25,139 nt of DNA from Bacteroidota bacterium (GTDB taxonomy: Bacteria > Bacteroidota > Bacteroidia > Bacteroidales > VadinHA17), in contig JADFUQ010000174.1 of NCBI GenBank assembly GCA_015222065.1, positions 1 to 25,139 on the forward strand. Reading direction: 5' to 3'. The position numbers were made by a program, and so were the translations under genes. How positions within the stretch are numbered: the first letter of the stretch is position 1; each line of letters starts with the position of its first letter. The notes beneath the pieces were generated by a model. It did not search any database. It saw nothing but the letters and a program-made list of their open reading frames with translations, and had not been told where the DNA came from. Positions 7,680 through 15,197 of the stretch are shown piece by piece.

Positions 7680-8007
7680 TTAGATCAATTTCATGTTATC
7701 TCAAAAGGATGCATCTCAGTCATGATCCTCGCCTGAATTTCTGTTTGGTAGCAGGCCGGCAACTGTTCAGACAGGTATTGTCCCCTTTGTTCTCTAATTG
7801 GAATAAAATAAACAAAAAAAGTATTGCTTAAATGTTTGAGAAAAATTTGGGATCGTAGTCGATAAAATCGTTCGAATATATAAAACCTAAGCTTTTTTAA
7901 GAAATTTAATTAACAGTAAATTATTTATTCTAATAAATTGTTTTCGAACTCACGTAGTTTCATAAATTACCAGTGATTTAATAAAAAACCAAAGAAACAT
8001 TTATAAT
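7680..8007. other. Intergenic region with an unstarted minus-strand frame
   Basis: On the minus strand 7909-7691 is open for 73 codons without an ATG near its beginning. Its second half (IREQRGQYLSEQLPACYQTE, then IQARIMTEMHPFEIT) has higher GC than its surroundings and looks like the tail of a lost gene. No family is recognised. The rest is AT-rich and holds the promoter and possible operator of the TetR gene. Confidence 0.25.
7963..7980. promoter_or_regulatory. Imperfect 18-bp palindrome upstream of the TetR gene
   Basis: TAAATTACCAGTGATTTA matches its reverse complement at 14 of 18 positions and lies about 30 bp before the likely -7 box. TetR-family regulators commonly bind such sites to repress themselves. 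The AT-rich ends make chance similarity possible. Confidence 0.25.
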
Positions 8008-8015
8008 TATTTTTG
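8008..8015 (+). promoter_or_regulatory. Bacteroidota -7 box TATTTTTG for the TetR gene
   Basis: It fits TAnnTTTG and lies 30 bases before the ATG at 8046, giving a leader of about 20-25 bases. No clear TTTG is seen 19-21 bases upstream, so the promoter is only half supported. A TTG at 8013 inside this box could formally extend the reading frame, but the box makes that start unlikely. Confidence 0.35.
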
Positions 8016-8045
8016 TTTCTAAAGTTTTTTATTTATGTTTGCGGC

Positions 8046-8666
8046 ATGATTCAAAAAAATAAAACATTAATCGAAAAAGCCAGAGAGCTGTATTACAAAT
8101 ACGGGATAAAAAGCATTACAATGGATGATGTAGCCCGTGAGATGGGAATTTCAAAAAAAACCCTCTATCAGGAGGTAAAGAATAAAACAAAACTGGTAGA
8201 AAAAGTTATTGATTTTGAAATTGAGAAAAGAACCAGGGAATTTAAAGAACTGGACAAAAACGAATTAAATGCCATTGAGGAATTGTTTGAGGTAAACAGG
8301 CAGATTAACTATTTGCTGGAAAAACATAATCCTTCAATGCACTACGATCTAAGGAAGTATTATCCTGATATTTTTAAACGGTTGCATGAAAGTAAGCAGA
8401 ACAGGATGTTAAAATCGTTAATTAAAAACCTTGAAAAAGGGAAAAGGGAAGGACTTTACAGGAAGGAAATTAACAATGAAATAATTGCTAAGATGCATGT
8501 AGCCAGAGTGGACAAAGTAATGGAAAACTCATATGTTTCAATTCGGGATTACACTTCCGGGAAGTTCTTCTCCGAATTGTTTATCTATCACATTAGAGGT
8601 ATAGCAAATAGTAAAGGGATCAAATTCCTTGAGGATAATATTGATCAGTTAAAAATAAAAGAATAG
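8046..8666 (+). CDS. TetR/AcrR family transcriptional regulator
   Basis: A 206-residue one-component repressor type protein. The N-terminal DNA-binding domain contains KARELYYKYGIKSITMDDVA followed by REMGISKKTLYQEVKNK, the classic TetR helix-turn-helix, at residues about 8-48. The C-terminal three quarters are helical and would bind the ligand and the partner subunit. The ATG at 8046 was chosen because the longer frame begins at a TTG inside the -7 box. The next genes in the same direction are TolC, adaptor and RND pump, so this is very probably the local repressor of that pump, as is common in Bacteroidota. The inducer is unknown. Confidence 0.9.
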   Translation: MIQKNKTLIEKARELYYKYGIKSITMDDVAREMGISKKTLYQEVKNKTKLVEKVIDFEIEKRTREFKELDKNELNAIEELFEVNRQINYLLEKHNPSMHYDLRKYYPDIFKRLHESKQNRMLKSLIKNLEKGKREGLYRKEINNEIIAKMHVARVDKVMENSYVSIRDYTSGKFFSELFIYHIRGIANSKGIKFLEDNIDQLKIKE

Positions 8667-9014
8667 CAAGTAATCAATCGGCAGTTGGCAAGAAAGTAAA
8701 TAACAATCAAGAGATTATAAAAAATAATAAATACAAAAAATCACAAATAACAAGTACCAAAATTCAAATAAATTACAAAATTCAAAAATTCAATAATCAA
8801 AACAGTTTCGGTCACCCACCCACCCAAAGTGTCTTTTATACTGCGGGCAGGTTTGGTAATTGATATTTGGATATTATTTACTCACAAATTAACAAATTTT
8901 TAAGGTGTTCGTGAGATCACTTCGTTAAGTTGTTATTTGTTTTTTGAGATTTGTTATTTATTTATAAACGAAATGTAGAGTTTATGAACAAACTCTAGTA
9001 ATAAAATATAGAAT
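8667..9014. repeat. Repeat-filled gap with copy 3 (partial) of family A
   Basis: This 348-bp gap has no gene. At 8687-8710 lies a 24-bp stretch repeated exactly at 22197-22220 (family B). AT-rich AAATnACAAAT-type blocks follow (about 8735-8800), then CACCCACCCACCC (8815-8827), and the complementary TTGTTATTTGTTT-type blocks (about 8930-8960), so the region can fold on itself. The right edge, read on the minus strand from 8997, is TAGAGTTTGTTCATAAAC and matches the end of family A copies 1 and 2. The left end of this copy is not recognisable. Confidence 0.5.
8976..8997. promoter_or_regulatory. Perfect palindrome just before tolC
   Basis: Arms TAGAGTTT (8976-8983) and AAACTCTA (8990-8997) are separated by six bases, and the site ends 17 bp before the TolC start codon. 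It is a possible operator for the TetR protein encoded upstream. It also coincides with the terminal sequence of repeat family A, whose other copies have weaker versions of the same palindrome, so it may simply be the element's end. Confidence 0.4.
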
Positions 9015-10361
9015 ATGAATATTTTAAAAATTGGCATTATTGTTTTTCTGTTTTGTTGCTGTAATTTATTCAGTTTAGCAGAAGGTGATGAGAAAAGAAC
9101 TTTCTCACTCGAAGAGGCACAGAATTTCGCGATTGAGAATAATCTAAATATAAAAAATGCAGAGGCTGATGTGAGAATTGCAAGAAAAAAAATCTGGGAA
9201 ATAACAGCTTTTGGTTTACCGCAGGTAAACGGGTCAGTTAATTATACTGATAATTTGAGTTTGGCCACGGTTCTTATCCCAAATTTTTTTGGAGGAAATC
9301 CGGATGAAATGGTTGAGGTACAATTTGGAACGCAACATAATGCTTCAGCATCATTAACGGCTGACCAGCTAATTTTCAGTGGCTCCTATATTGTAGGATT
9401 AATGGCAGCAAAAGTTTATAAACAGATATCACAGCAAAATCTTGAAAAAACAGAGATTGATATTAAAGAGCTGGTAACCCGGAATTATTACCTGGTTTTA
9501 CTAACGGAAGAGACAAAAAAAATCCTTATCAAGAATTATCAGAATACACAGAAAACATATTTGGAAACCCGGGCCATGTTTGAACAGGGTTTTGTTGAAG
9601 AAACAGATGTTGATCAGCTTAAAGTTACACTTACAACACTTGATAATTCAATTAATTCAATGGAAAGACAGGCAAAGCTATCCAGAAATATGTTAAAATT
9701 TCAAATGGGTCTTGATCTGGGAGTGCATGTATCACTGTCAGATTCATTATACGGGATATTGGAAAAAATCAACCTGCAATTAATTGCAGCAAATGATTTT
9801 AACATTGATAATAATATTGATTATAATATTATAGAAACACAAGTTGAATTAGCTTCCCTTGATTTAAAAAGACAAAAAACAGAATATTTACCAAACCTTT
9901 CTGTAATGTATTCGAATAATTGGAATGCCATGAGGGACAAATTCAGTTTTTTCGACACAGATGAAAAATGGTATAGATCAGAAATGCTTGGATTTACGCT
10001 GAACGTGCCGGTGTTTAGCAGCGGTTCAAAAAGATCAAAAATAAGCCAGAAGAGAATTGAGTTAGAAAAAGTAATTGAAAATCAAAAACTTGTCAGACAA
10101 AGTCTGGAAATGGAAAATCAACAGGCGAGGTTTGATTATAATACTGCTCTTGAAAAATATATGAGCGAAAATGAAAATGTAAAACTGGCAGGAAGAATTC
10201 TTGAAAAAACAAGAATCAAATACAAAAATGGTATGGCTTCCAGTTTTGAATTGATACAGGCAAACAATCAATATTTGCAAACGGAGTCAAATTTAACATC
10301 AGCGATGATTGAATTATTAAATGTAAAGACACGCCTGGATAAAATAATGAACAGATTGTAG
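9015..10361 (+). CDS. TolC family outer membrane efflux protein
   Basis: A 448-residue outer membrane channel subunit. The N-terminus MNILKIGIIVFLFCCCNLFS is a signal peptide ending near LAEG. Two OEP repeats follow, seen as long coiled-coil helices: SLEEAQNFAIENNLNIKNAE in the first half and the matching LELEKVIENQKL to MASSFELIQANNQYLQTESN in the second, ending in LLNVKTRLDKIMNRL. These are the usual signs of TolC/CusC-type trimers that form the outer membrane duct of tripartite pumps. It is the first structural gene of the efflux operon; the adaptor and pump follow. No Shine-Dalgarno site is visible, as is normal in Bacteroidota. Confidence 0.92.
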   Translation: MNILKIGIIVFLFCCCNLFSLAEGDEKRTFSLEEAQNFAIENNLNIKNAEADVRIARKKIWEITAFGLPQVNGSVNYTDNLSLATVLIPNFFGGNPDEMVEVQFGTQHNASASLTADQLIFSGSYIVGLMAAKVYKQISQQNLEKTEIDIKELVTRNYYLVLLTEETKKILIKNYQNTQKTYLETRAMFEQGFVEETDVDQLKVTLTTLDNSINSMERQAKLSRNMLKFQMGLDLGVHVSLSDSLYGILEKINLQLIAANDFNIDNNIDYNIIETQVELASLDLKRQKTEYLPNLSVMYSNNWNAMRDKFSFFDTDEKWYRSEMLGFTLNVPVFSSGSKRSKISQKRIELEKVIENQKLVRQSLEMENQQARFDYNTALEKYMSENENVKLAGRILEKTRIKYKNGMASSFELIQANNQYLQTESNLTSAMIELLNVKTRLDKIMNRL

Positions 10362-10430
10362 GAGAGCAAAGAGCAAAAAGCAGAGAGTCGAAGAGGTGAA
10401 TAACGAATATCGAATTATGAAGAGAAAAAA

Positions 10431-10458
10431 CCCGTAACCCGTAACCCGCAACCCGTAA
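10431..10458 (+). repeat. Tandem 7-bp repeat, four units of CCCGTAA
   Basis: CCCGTAA occurs four times in a row; the third unit is CCCGCAA. It sits in the 144-bp gap between the TolC and adaptor genes, after a purine-rich stretch with GAGCAAAGAGCAAAAAG. Replication slippage could vary it, but it lies too far from the start codon (about 48 bp) to switch a reading frame. Confidence 0.75.
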
Positions 10459-10505
10459 CAGCTTACAATTATTAATTTCATACTAAAAAATCAAATATCA
10501 GAATA

Positions 10506-11630
10506 ATGAAAAAGTCATTTTTTTTAATATTAATCATTGCAATAGCAGGTTGTAATCCGGACAACCCCGAAGCAATAAAAAGCAAGCTGATAAACCTTAA
10601 GGAGAAGCAAATGGTAATCAATAATAAAATTACCATGCTTGAACGTGAACTTGAAAAAGATTCAGTACAAATAAATTCAGAAAAAGCAGTTACTGTGAAA
10701 ATAGATGAATTAAATTTTGAGGAATTCAATCATTTCATACTGATTAGTGGTAATGTGGACGCAGAAAAGCATGTTTTCGTCAGCCCTGAAATAAATGGTC
10801 AAATTGAGAAAATATATGTGTCGGAAGGAGAAAAAGTAAAAAAGGGAGCCCTGTTGATTTCTTTAAACACAAAAGTAATAATGAGCAATATTGAAGAGGT
10901 AAAAACAGGTCTTGAACTTGCCCGAAAAGTATTTAATAAACAACATGAATTATGGGAACAAAATATTGGCTCGGAAATAGAATACCTGAATGCTAAAAAT
11001 GCTAAAGAATCATCTGAAAACAGGTTAAAAACACTGAAAACGCAACTGGAAATGGCCAGGATACGGGCTCCGTTTGCTGGGTTTATTGAAAAAATTTCAG
11101 GTAAAGAAGGAGAAATGGCCTCACCGGGAAAACCAATACTTGAAATTGTTAACCTCTCTGAAATGAAAATTTATGCTGATGTATCTGAAAAATACCTGGC
11201 AAATATTAACGAAGGAGATACAACCATAGTACGCTTTCCTTCGTTGCCTGGTATAGAAATAGAAGTTCCGGTTTACCGGACAGGTAATGTGATAGACCGC
11301 AATAGCAGGACTTTTACTATTGAATTGAAAATAAATAACCCGGATAATCAGCTTAAACCAAACCTTATGGCTACGGTAATGCTTAATGATTTTTCGAAAG
11401 ATTCTGCCCTGGTGGTCTCCTCCGGAATAATTAAAAAAGATATACAGGGATCGTACCTTTATGTTGCTGTAAATAACGGCGAATGGATAATAGCACAGAA
11501 AAAACATATTAGTACAGGCCTGAGTTATAAGGATAAAACACTGATAACCGGCGGTGTAAAGAATGGAGATAAAGTAATCATTGCGGGATATACCGAGGTA
11601 TCTGACGGAGTGAAAATAAACGTTAAGTAA
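10506..11630 (+). CDS. RND efflux periplasmic adaptor (membrane fusion lipoprotein)
   Basis: A 374-residue adaptor that links the inner membrane RND pump to the TolC channel. MKKSFFLILIIAIAGC is a lipoprotein signal with the lipid-carrying Cys at 16. A short coiled-coil (about residues 25-55) precedes the split biotinyl/lipoyl domain (SPEINGQIEKIYVSEGEKVK and IRAPFAGFIEKISGKEGE) on either side of the alpha-hairpin near 120-180. The beta-barrel contains LSEMKIYADVSEKYL, and the membrane-proximal domain closes the protein. The hairpin is short, as in many Bacteroidota adaptors. It is 24 bp upstream of the pump gene and clearly co-transcribed. Confidence 0.92.
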   Translation: MKKSFFLILIIAIAGCNPDNPEAIKSKLINLKEKQMVINNKITMLERELEKDSVQINSEKAVTVKIDELNFEEFNHFILISGNVDAEKHVFVSPEINGQIEKIYVSEGEKVKKGALLISLNTKVIMSNIEEVKTGLELARKVFNKQHELWEQNIGSEIEYLNAKNAKESSENRLKTLKTQLEMARIRAPFAGFIEKISGKEGEMASPGKPILEIVNLSEMKIYADVSEKYLANINEGDTTIVRFPSLPGIEIEVPVYRTGNVIDRNSRTFTIELKINNPDNQLKPNLMATVMLNDFSKDSALVVSSGIIKKDIQGSYLYVAVNNGEWIIAQKKHISTGLSYKDKTLITGGVKNGDKVIIAGYTEVSDGVKINVK

Positions 11631-11654
11631 ACAGACTGATAAACCAATAGCGAA

Positions 11655-14600
11655 ATGAGCATCAAGCCTAAGACAGATAGCATTATAAGGGATTTTAAAT
11701 TAACCACGGCTGCGTTAAAAAACAGGAATACTATATTCCTTTTGACTGTTGTAATAATAGCTTTTGGACTGTTCTCATATGTTAATCTGCCAAAGGAATT
11801 ATTCCCTGAAGTTGATATTCCGACAGTACTGGTACAAACACCCTATCCCGGCAATTCTCCATTGGATATTGAAAACCTTATAACGCGACCACTCGAAAAA
11901 GAAATTGAGACCATTAATGGCATTAAAAAATTAAGCTCCAATTCCATACAGGATGCATCACTTGTTATTATTGAATTCAACACTAATGTAAATATTGAGG
12001 ATGCAATATTGGATGTTAAAGATGCTGTTGATAAAGCAAAAAGGGAATTACCTAACGATTTATTAACCGATCCGATTGTTATAGATATTGACTTATCAGA
12101 GTTTCCCATAATCAATATTAATCTGTCAGGCGATTATAGTCTTGAAGAGCTGAAAGGATATGCTGAATACCTTGAAGAAAGAATTGAAACGATTGATGAA
12201 ATTTCAAAGGTTAATATCAAAGGGATCAATGAAAAGGAGATTAAAGTAAACGTTGATATTCATAAATTGGAAGCACTGGAATTATCATTTTACGACATCG
12301 AGAGTGCTATTGCATCTGAAAACATCTCTATGTCTGGGGGTGAAATTAAATTGGGTAACACCCGCCGGTCAATCCGTATTGCCGGCGAATTTGAGAATAT
12401 TGAACAGATAGAAGATGTTATTGTTAAACATGATAAAGGAGACATTGTATTTTTGAGAGATGTTGCTGAAGTGGAAGATGGCTATGAAGAACCAACAAAT
12501 TTTGCGCGTCTTGATAAAAACCCGGTTGTATCTCTCCAGGTTATAAAAAAGAGTGGTAAAAACCTGTTAATAGCTACCGATCAAATATTCAATATGGTTG
12601 ATGAAGCCGGTAATAGCGGGAATATTCCTGCTGCAATGAGCATTTCTTTCACCAATGATCAGTCGGATATGGTCAGAAAGCAACTCAGAAATTTGGAAAA
12701 CAGCATGATCATGGGAGTAATACTTGTGGTTCTGGTACTTTTCTTTTTTCTGGGAACAAGAAATGCTATGTTTGTTGGCCTGGCAATTCCCATGTCAATG
12801 TTCCTTTCCTTTGTGATTTTGAGCCTGGGTGGGTTCAAGATAAATATGATCGTCCTGTTTGCATTGATTCTGGCTTTGGGGATGCTGGTTGACAATGCTA
12901 TTGTAGTAGTTGAAAACATTTACAGGTTTGTTGACAGGGGATATAAGCCACTGGAGGCAGCCAGGCAGGCTGTTGGTGAAATAGCTGTCCCCATTATTGC
13001 CTCAACTGCAACCACTTTGGCAGCATTTGTGCCTTTAGCTTTTTGGAAAGGAATCATTGGTGAATTCATGAAAAACCTGCCCATTACTTTGATTATAGTT
13101 TTAACTTCTTCTTTGTTCATTGCCCTTGTAATAATTCCTGTTTTCTCGGCTACTTTTATAAACAGTAAGAAAAAGAGTAATCGCAAAACCAGAAAGAAAA
13201 GATCATACCGTAATTTGGCGATTTTGGCAGGAATTACAATAGTATTGTACGTGACCAAAATCTTTTTTTTGGCTAATTTGTTGAGCATATTTGGTTTGAT
13301 CTTTTTATTCAATATTCTGTTTCTTGATAAAATTCAACGTTGGTTCAGGATAATTTTTCTTGTAAAACTTGAAAATGCTTACATCAGGGTGTTAAATTTT
13401 GTATTGAAAGGAAAAAATCCGGTAAAGCTCTTTGTCGGAACAATTCTCCTATTATTTTTTACCCTGATTCTTTTTCAGGTAAGGAAACCGGATATAAATT
13501 TTTTCCCCCAAAGTGATCCGAATTATATCAATATTATTGCTGAGCTTCCTGTGGGTACCGATATAATGGTAACCGATTCAGTAATGAGAATTGTTGAAAA
13601 AGATATAGACGAAATTCTGATTGAAGAGCGAAAAATCGTTGAATCTGTACTTACAACCGTTGGAACAGGATCTTCAGACGGTTTTCAGGCTGGAGACGAA
13701 CCGAATAAAGGACTTATTACAATCACTTTTGTAGATTACCAGTACAGGATGGGAACGAATACATCGGAATTACTGAAAAAATTATCCGATCAACTAATCG
13801 GATATTATCCAGGCGTACAAATATCCTTTGAAAAGAGCGAGATGGGACCTCCTACAGGGAAGGAAATTAATATTGAAATAGCAGGGAGAAATTATGATCA
13901 ATTATTATATCTGACAGATTCACTTCAGGCATTCATTGAACAATCCGATATTGAAGGAATTGAGGGACTAAAAATTGATCTTGAAGTGGACAAACCACAG
14001 CTATTGATTCAGATAGACAGAGAAAAAGCAAGAAGATTAGGCGTTTCAACAATACAAATTGCCGGAATGATCAGAACTGCTTTATTTGGCAAAGAAATTT
14101 CAGATTTTAAAGTAGGTGAAGATGAATATCCTATCCAACTCCGGCTTCAGGACAAATATAGATACAGTGTTGCAGCTTTAATAAATCAAAAAATATCTTT
14201 TATGGATGATGGAAAAATGATACAAATTCCAATTTCTGCTGTTGCTGATATTAAATACAGTACAACATATGGTGCTGTGAATAGGAAAAATATGGACCGG
14301 GTAATAACTTTGTATTCCAACGCGGTTGAAGGCTACAATGCTACAAAGATCAATAATCAGTTAGAAATGCTATTAGAGAATTTTGATATGCCTGAAGGAT
14401 ATCAATTCAAATTTACCGGGGAACAGGAAGAGCAACAAGAGGCTATGGGTTTTCTGGGTAGAGCAATGCTAATTGCACTTGCATTAATATTACTTATCCT
14501 GGTAACACAGTTTAATTCACTTGTAAGACCGGTTATTATTATGGCAAGTGTTATTTTCAGCACAATTGGGGTTTTTGGAGGACTATCAATCTTTAAAATG

Positions 14601-15062
14601 GATTTTATTGTTGTGATGACCGGAATCGGGATTATTTCCCTGGCAGGGATAGTTGTTAATAATGCAATAGTCCTCATTGACTATGTCGAGCTTCTGAAAG
14701 CGAGAAAAAGAAAAGAACTGGGACTGGAAGAAAATGCATTTTTGCCTGTTGCAGAAGCTACTCAATGTGTGGTTCAGGGAGGGAAAACCCGTTTGCGCCC
14801 TGTGCTGCTTACTGCTATTACAACAATTTTAGGGTTGTTACCTCTGGCAACAGGTATGAATATAAACTTTAATACAATGCTAAGTGAGTTTAATCCTCAA
14901 TTATATTTTGGTGGTGATATGGTTAAATTCTGGGGACCGATATCATGGACTGTGATTTTTGGATTGACCTTTGCAACTTTCCTGACATTGGTTATTGTGC
15001 CGGTAATGTACAGGATTACAATATCTATTCAGAAAAGAATCATGCATTTTACTGAAAAATAA
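11655..15062 (+). CDS. RND efflux pump, inner membrane permease (AcrB/HAE1 type)
   Basis: A 1135-residue pump expected to export hydrophobic or amphipathic compounds using an ion gradient. The first helix is IFLLTVVIIAFGLFSYVNLP, followed by the porter domain with PYPGNSPLDIENLITRP. Helix 4 has GMLVDNAIVVVEN (D413, N414) and helix 10 GIVVNNAIVLIDY (N1002). These positions are Asp-Asp and Lys in AcrB, so the proton relay is reduced to one Asp, a pattern seen in other Bacteroidota pumps. Between helix 6 and the second porter domain (residues about 505-600) sits an insert with a very basic patch (KKKSNRKTRKKRSY) and two additional hydrophobic segments, which makes the protein longer than AcrB (1049). 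It is the last gene of the operon. Confidence 0.93.
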   Translation: MSIKPKTDSIIRDFKLTTAALKNRNTIFLLTVVIIAFGLFSYVNLPKELFPEVDIPTVLVQTPYPGNSPLDIENLITRPLEKEIETINGIKKLSSNSIQDASLVIIEFNTNVNIEDAILDVKDAVDKAKRELPNDLLTDPIVIDIDLSEFPIININLSGDYSLEELKGYAEYLEERIETIDEISKVNIKGINEKEIKVNVDIHKLEALELSFYDIESAIASENISMSGGEIKLGNTRRSIRIAGEFENIEQIEDVIVKHDKGDIVFLRDVAEVEDGYEEPTNFARLDKNPVVSLQVIKKSGKNLLIATDQIFNMVDEAGNSGNIPAAMSISFTNDQSDMVRKQLRNLENSMIMGVILVVLVLFFFLGTRNAMFVGLAIPMSMFLSFVILSLGGFKINMIVLFALILALGMLVDNAIVVVENIYRFVDRGYKPLEAARQAVGEIAVPIIASTATTLAAFVPLAFWKGIIGEFMKNLPITLIIVLTSSLFIALVIIPVFSATFINSKKKSNRKTRKKRSYRNLAILAGITIVLYVTKIFFLANLLSIFGLIFLFNILFLDKIQRWFRIIFLVKLENAYIRVLNFVLKGKNPVKLFVGTILLLFFTLILFQVRKPDINFFPQSDPNYINIIAELPVGTDIMVTDSVMRIVEKDIDEILIEERKIVESVLTTVGTGSSDGFQAGDEPNKGLITITFVDYQYRMGTNTSELLKKLSDQLIGYYPGVQISFEKSEMGPPTGKEINIEIAGRNYDQLLYLTDSLQAFIEQSDIEGIEGLKIDLEVDKPQLLIQIDREKARRLGVSTIQIAGMIRTALFGKEISDFKVGEDEYPIQLRLQDKYRYSVAALINQKISFMDDGKMIQIPISAVADIKYSTTYGAVNRKNMDRVITLYSNAVEGYNATKINNQLEMLLENFDMPEGYQFKFTGEQEEQQEAMGFLGRAMLIALALILLILVTQFNSLVRPVIIMASVIFSTIGVFGGLSIFKMDFIVVMTGIGIISLAGIVVNNAIVLIDYVELLKARKRKELGLEENAFLPVAEATQCVVQGGKTRLRPVLLTAITTILGLLPLATGMNINFNTMLSEFNPQLYFGGDMVKFWGPISWTVIFGLTFATFLTLVIVPVMYRITISIQKRIMHFTEK

Positions 15063-15197
15063 AACAAGAATATAGTCGGAAAAAAATACAAATATCCTGA
15101 ATTCATTGCTCGTTTCTATGATGTTATTTATGATCGTATCAGAAGTGATACCGATTATGATTATCTTATGAAAAAAACTTATTTACCTGAAATTTGA
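15063..15197 (+). pseudogene. N-terminal scrap of a SAM-dependent methyltransferase
   Basis: Directly after the pump's TAA, and in the same frame, about 40 codons read IVGKKYKYPEFIARFYDVIY, then DRIRSDTDYDYLMKK, and end at TGA (15195-15197). KYPEFIARFYDVIYDRIR is the typical start of class I methyltransferases, before the glycine-rich SAM loop, which is missing here. The scrap overlaps the 3' end of the trehalose gene on the other strand by 19 bases. It has no start codon of its own. It is most likely what is left of a gene that was cut when the two neighbours were joined. Confidence 0.5.

Noticed and set aside
8735..8970. AT-rich repeated blocks as a CRISPR array
   Set aside because: Units are short, irregular and partly inverted, with no constant spacer length and no cas genes.
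12920..13312. 130-codon minus-strand frame inside the RND pump
   Set aside because: Shadow of the hydrophobic pump sequence.
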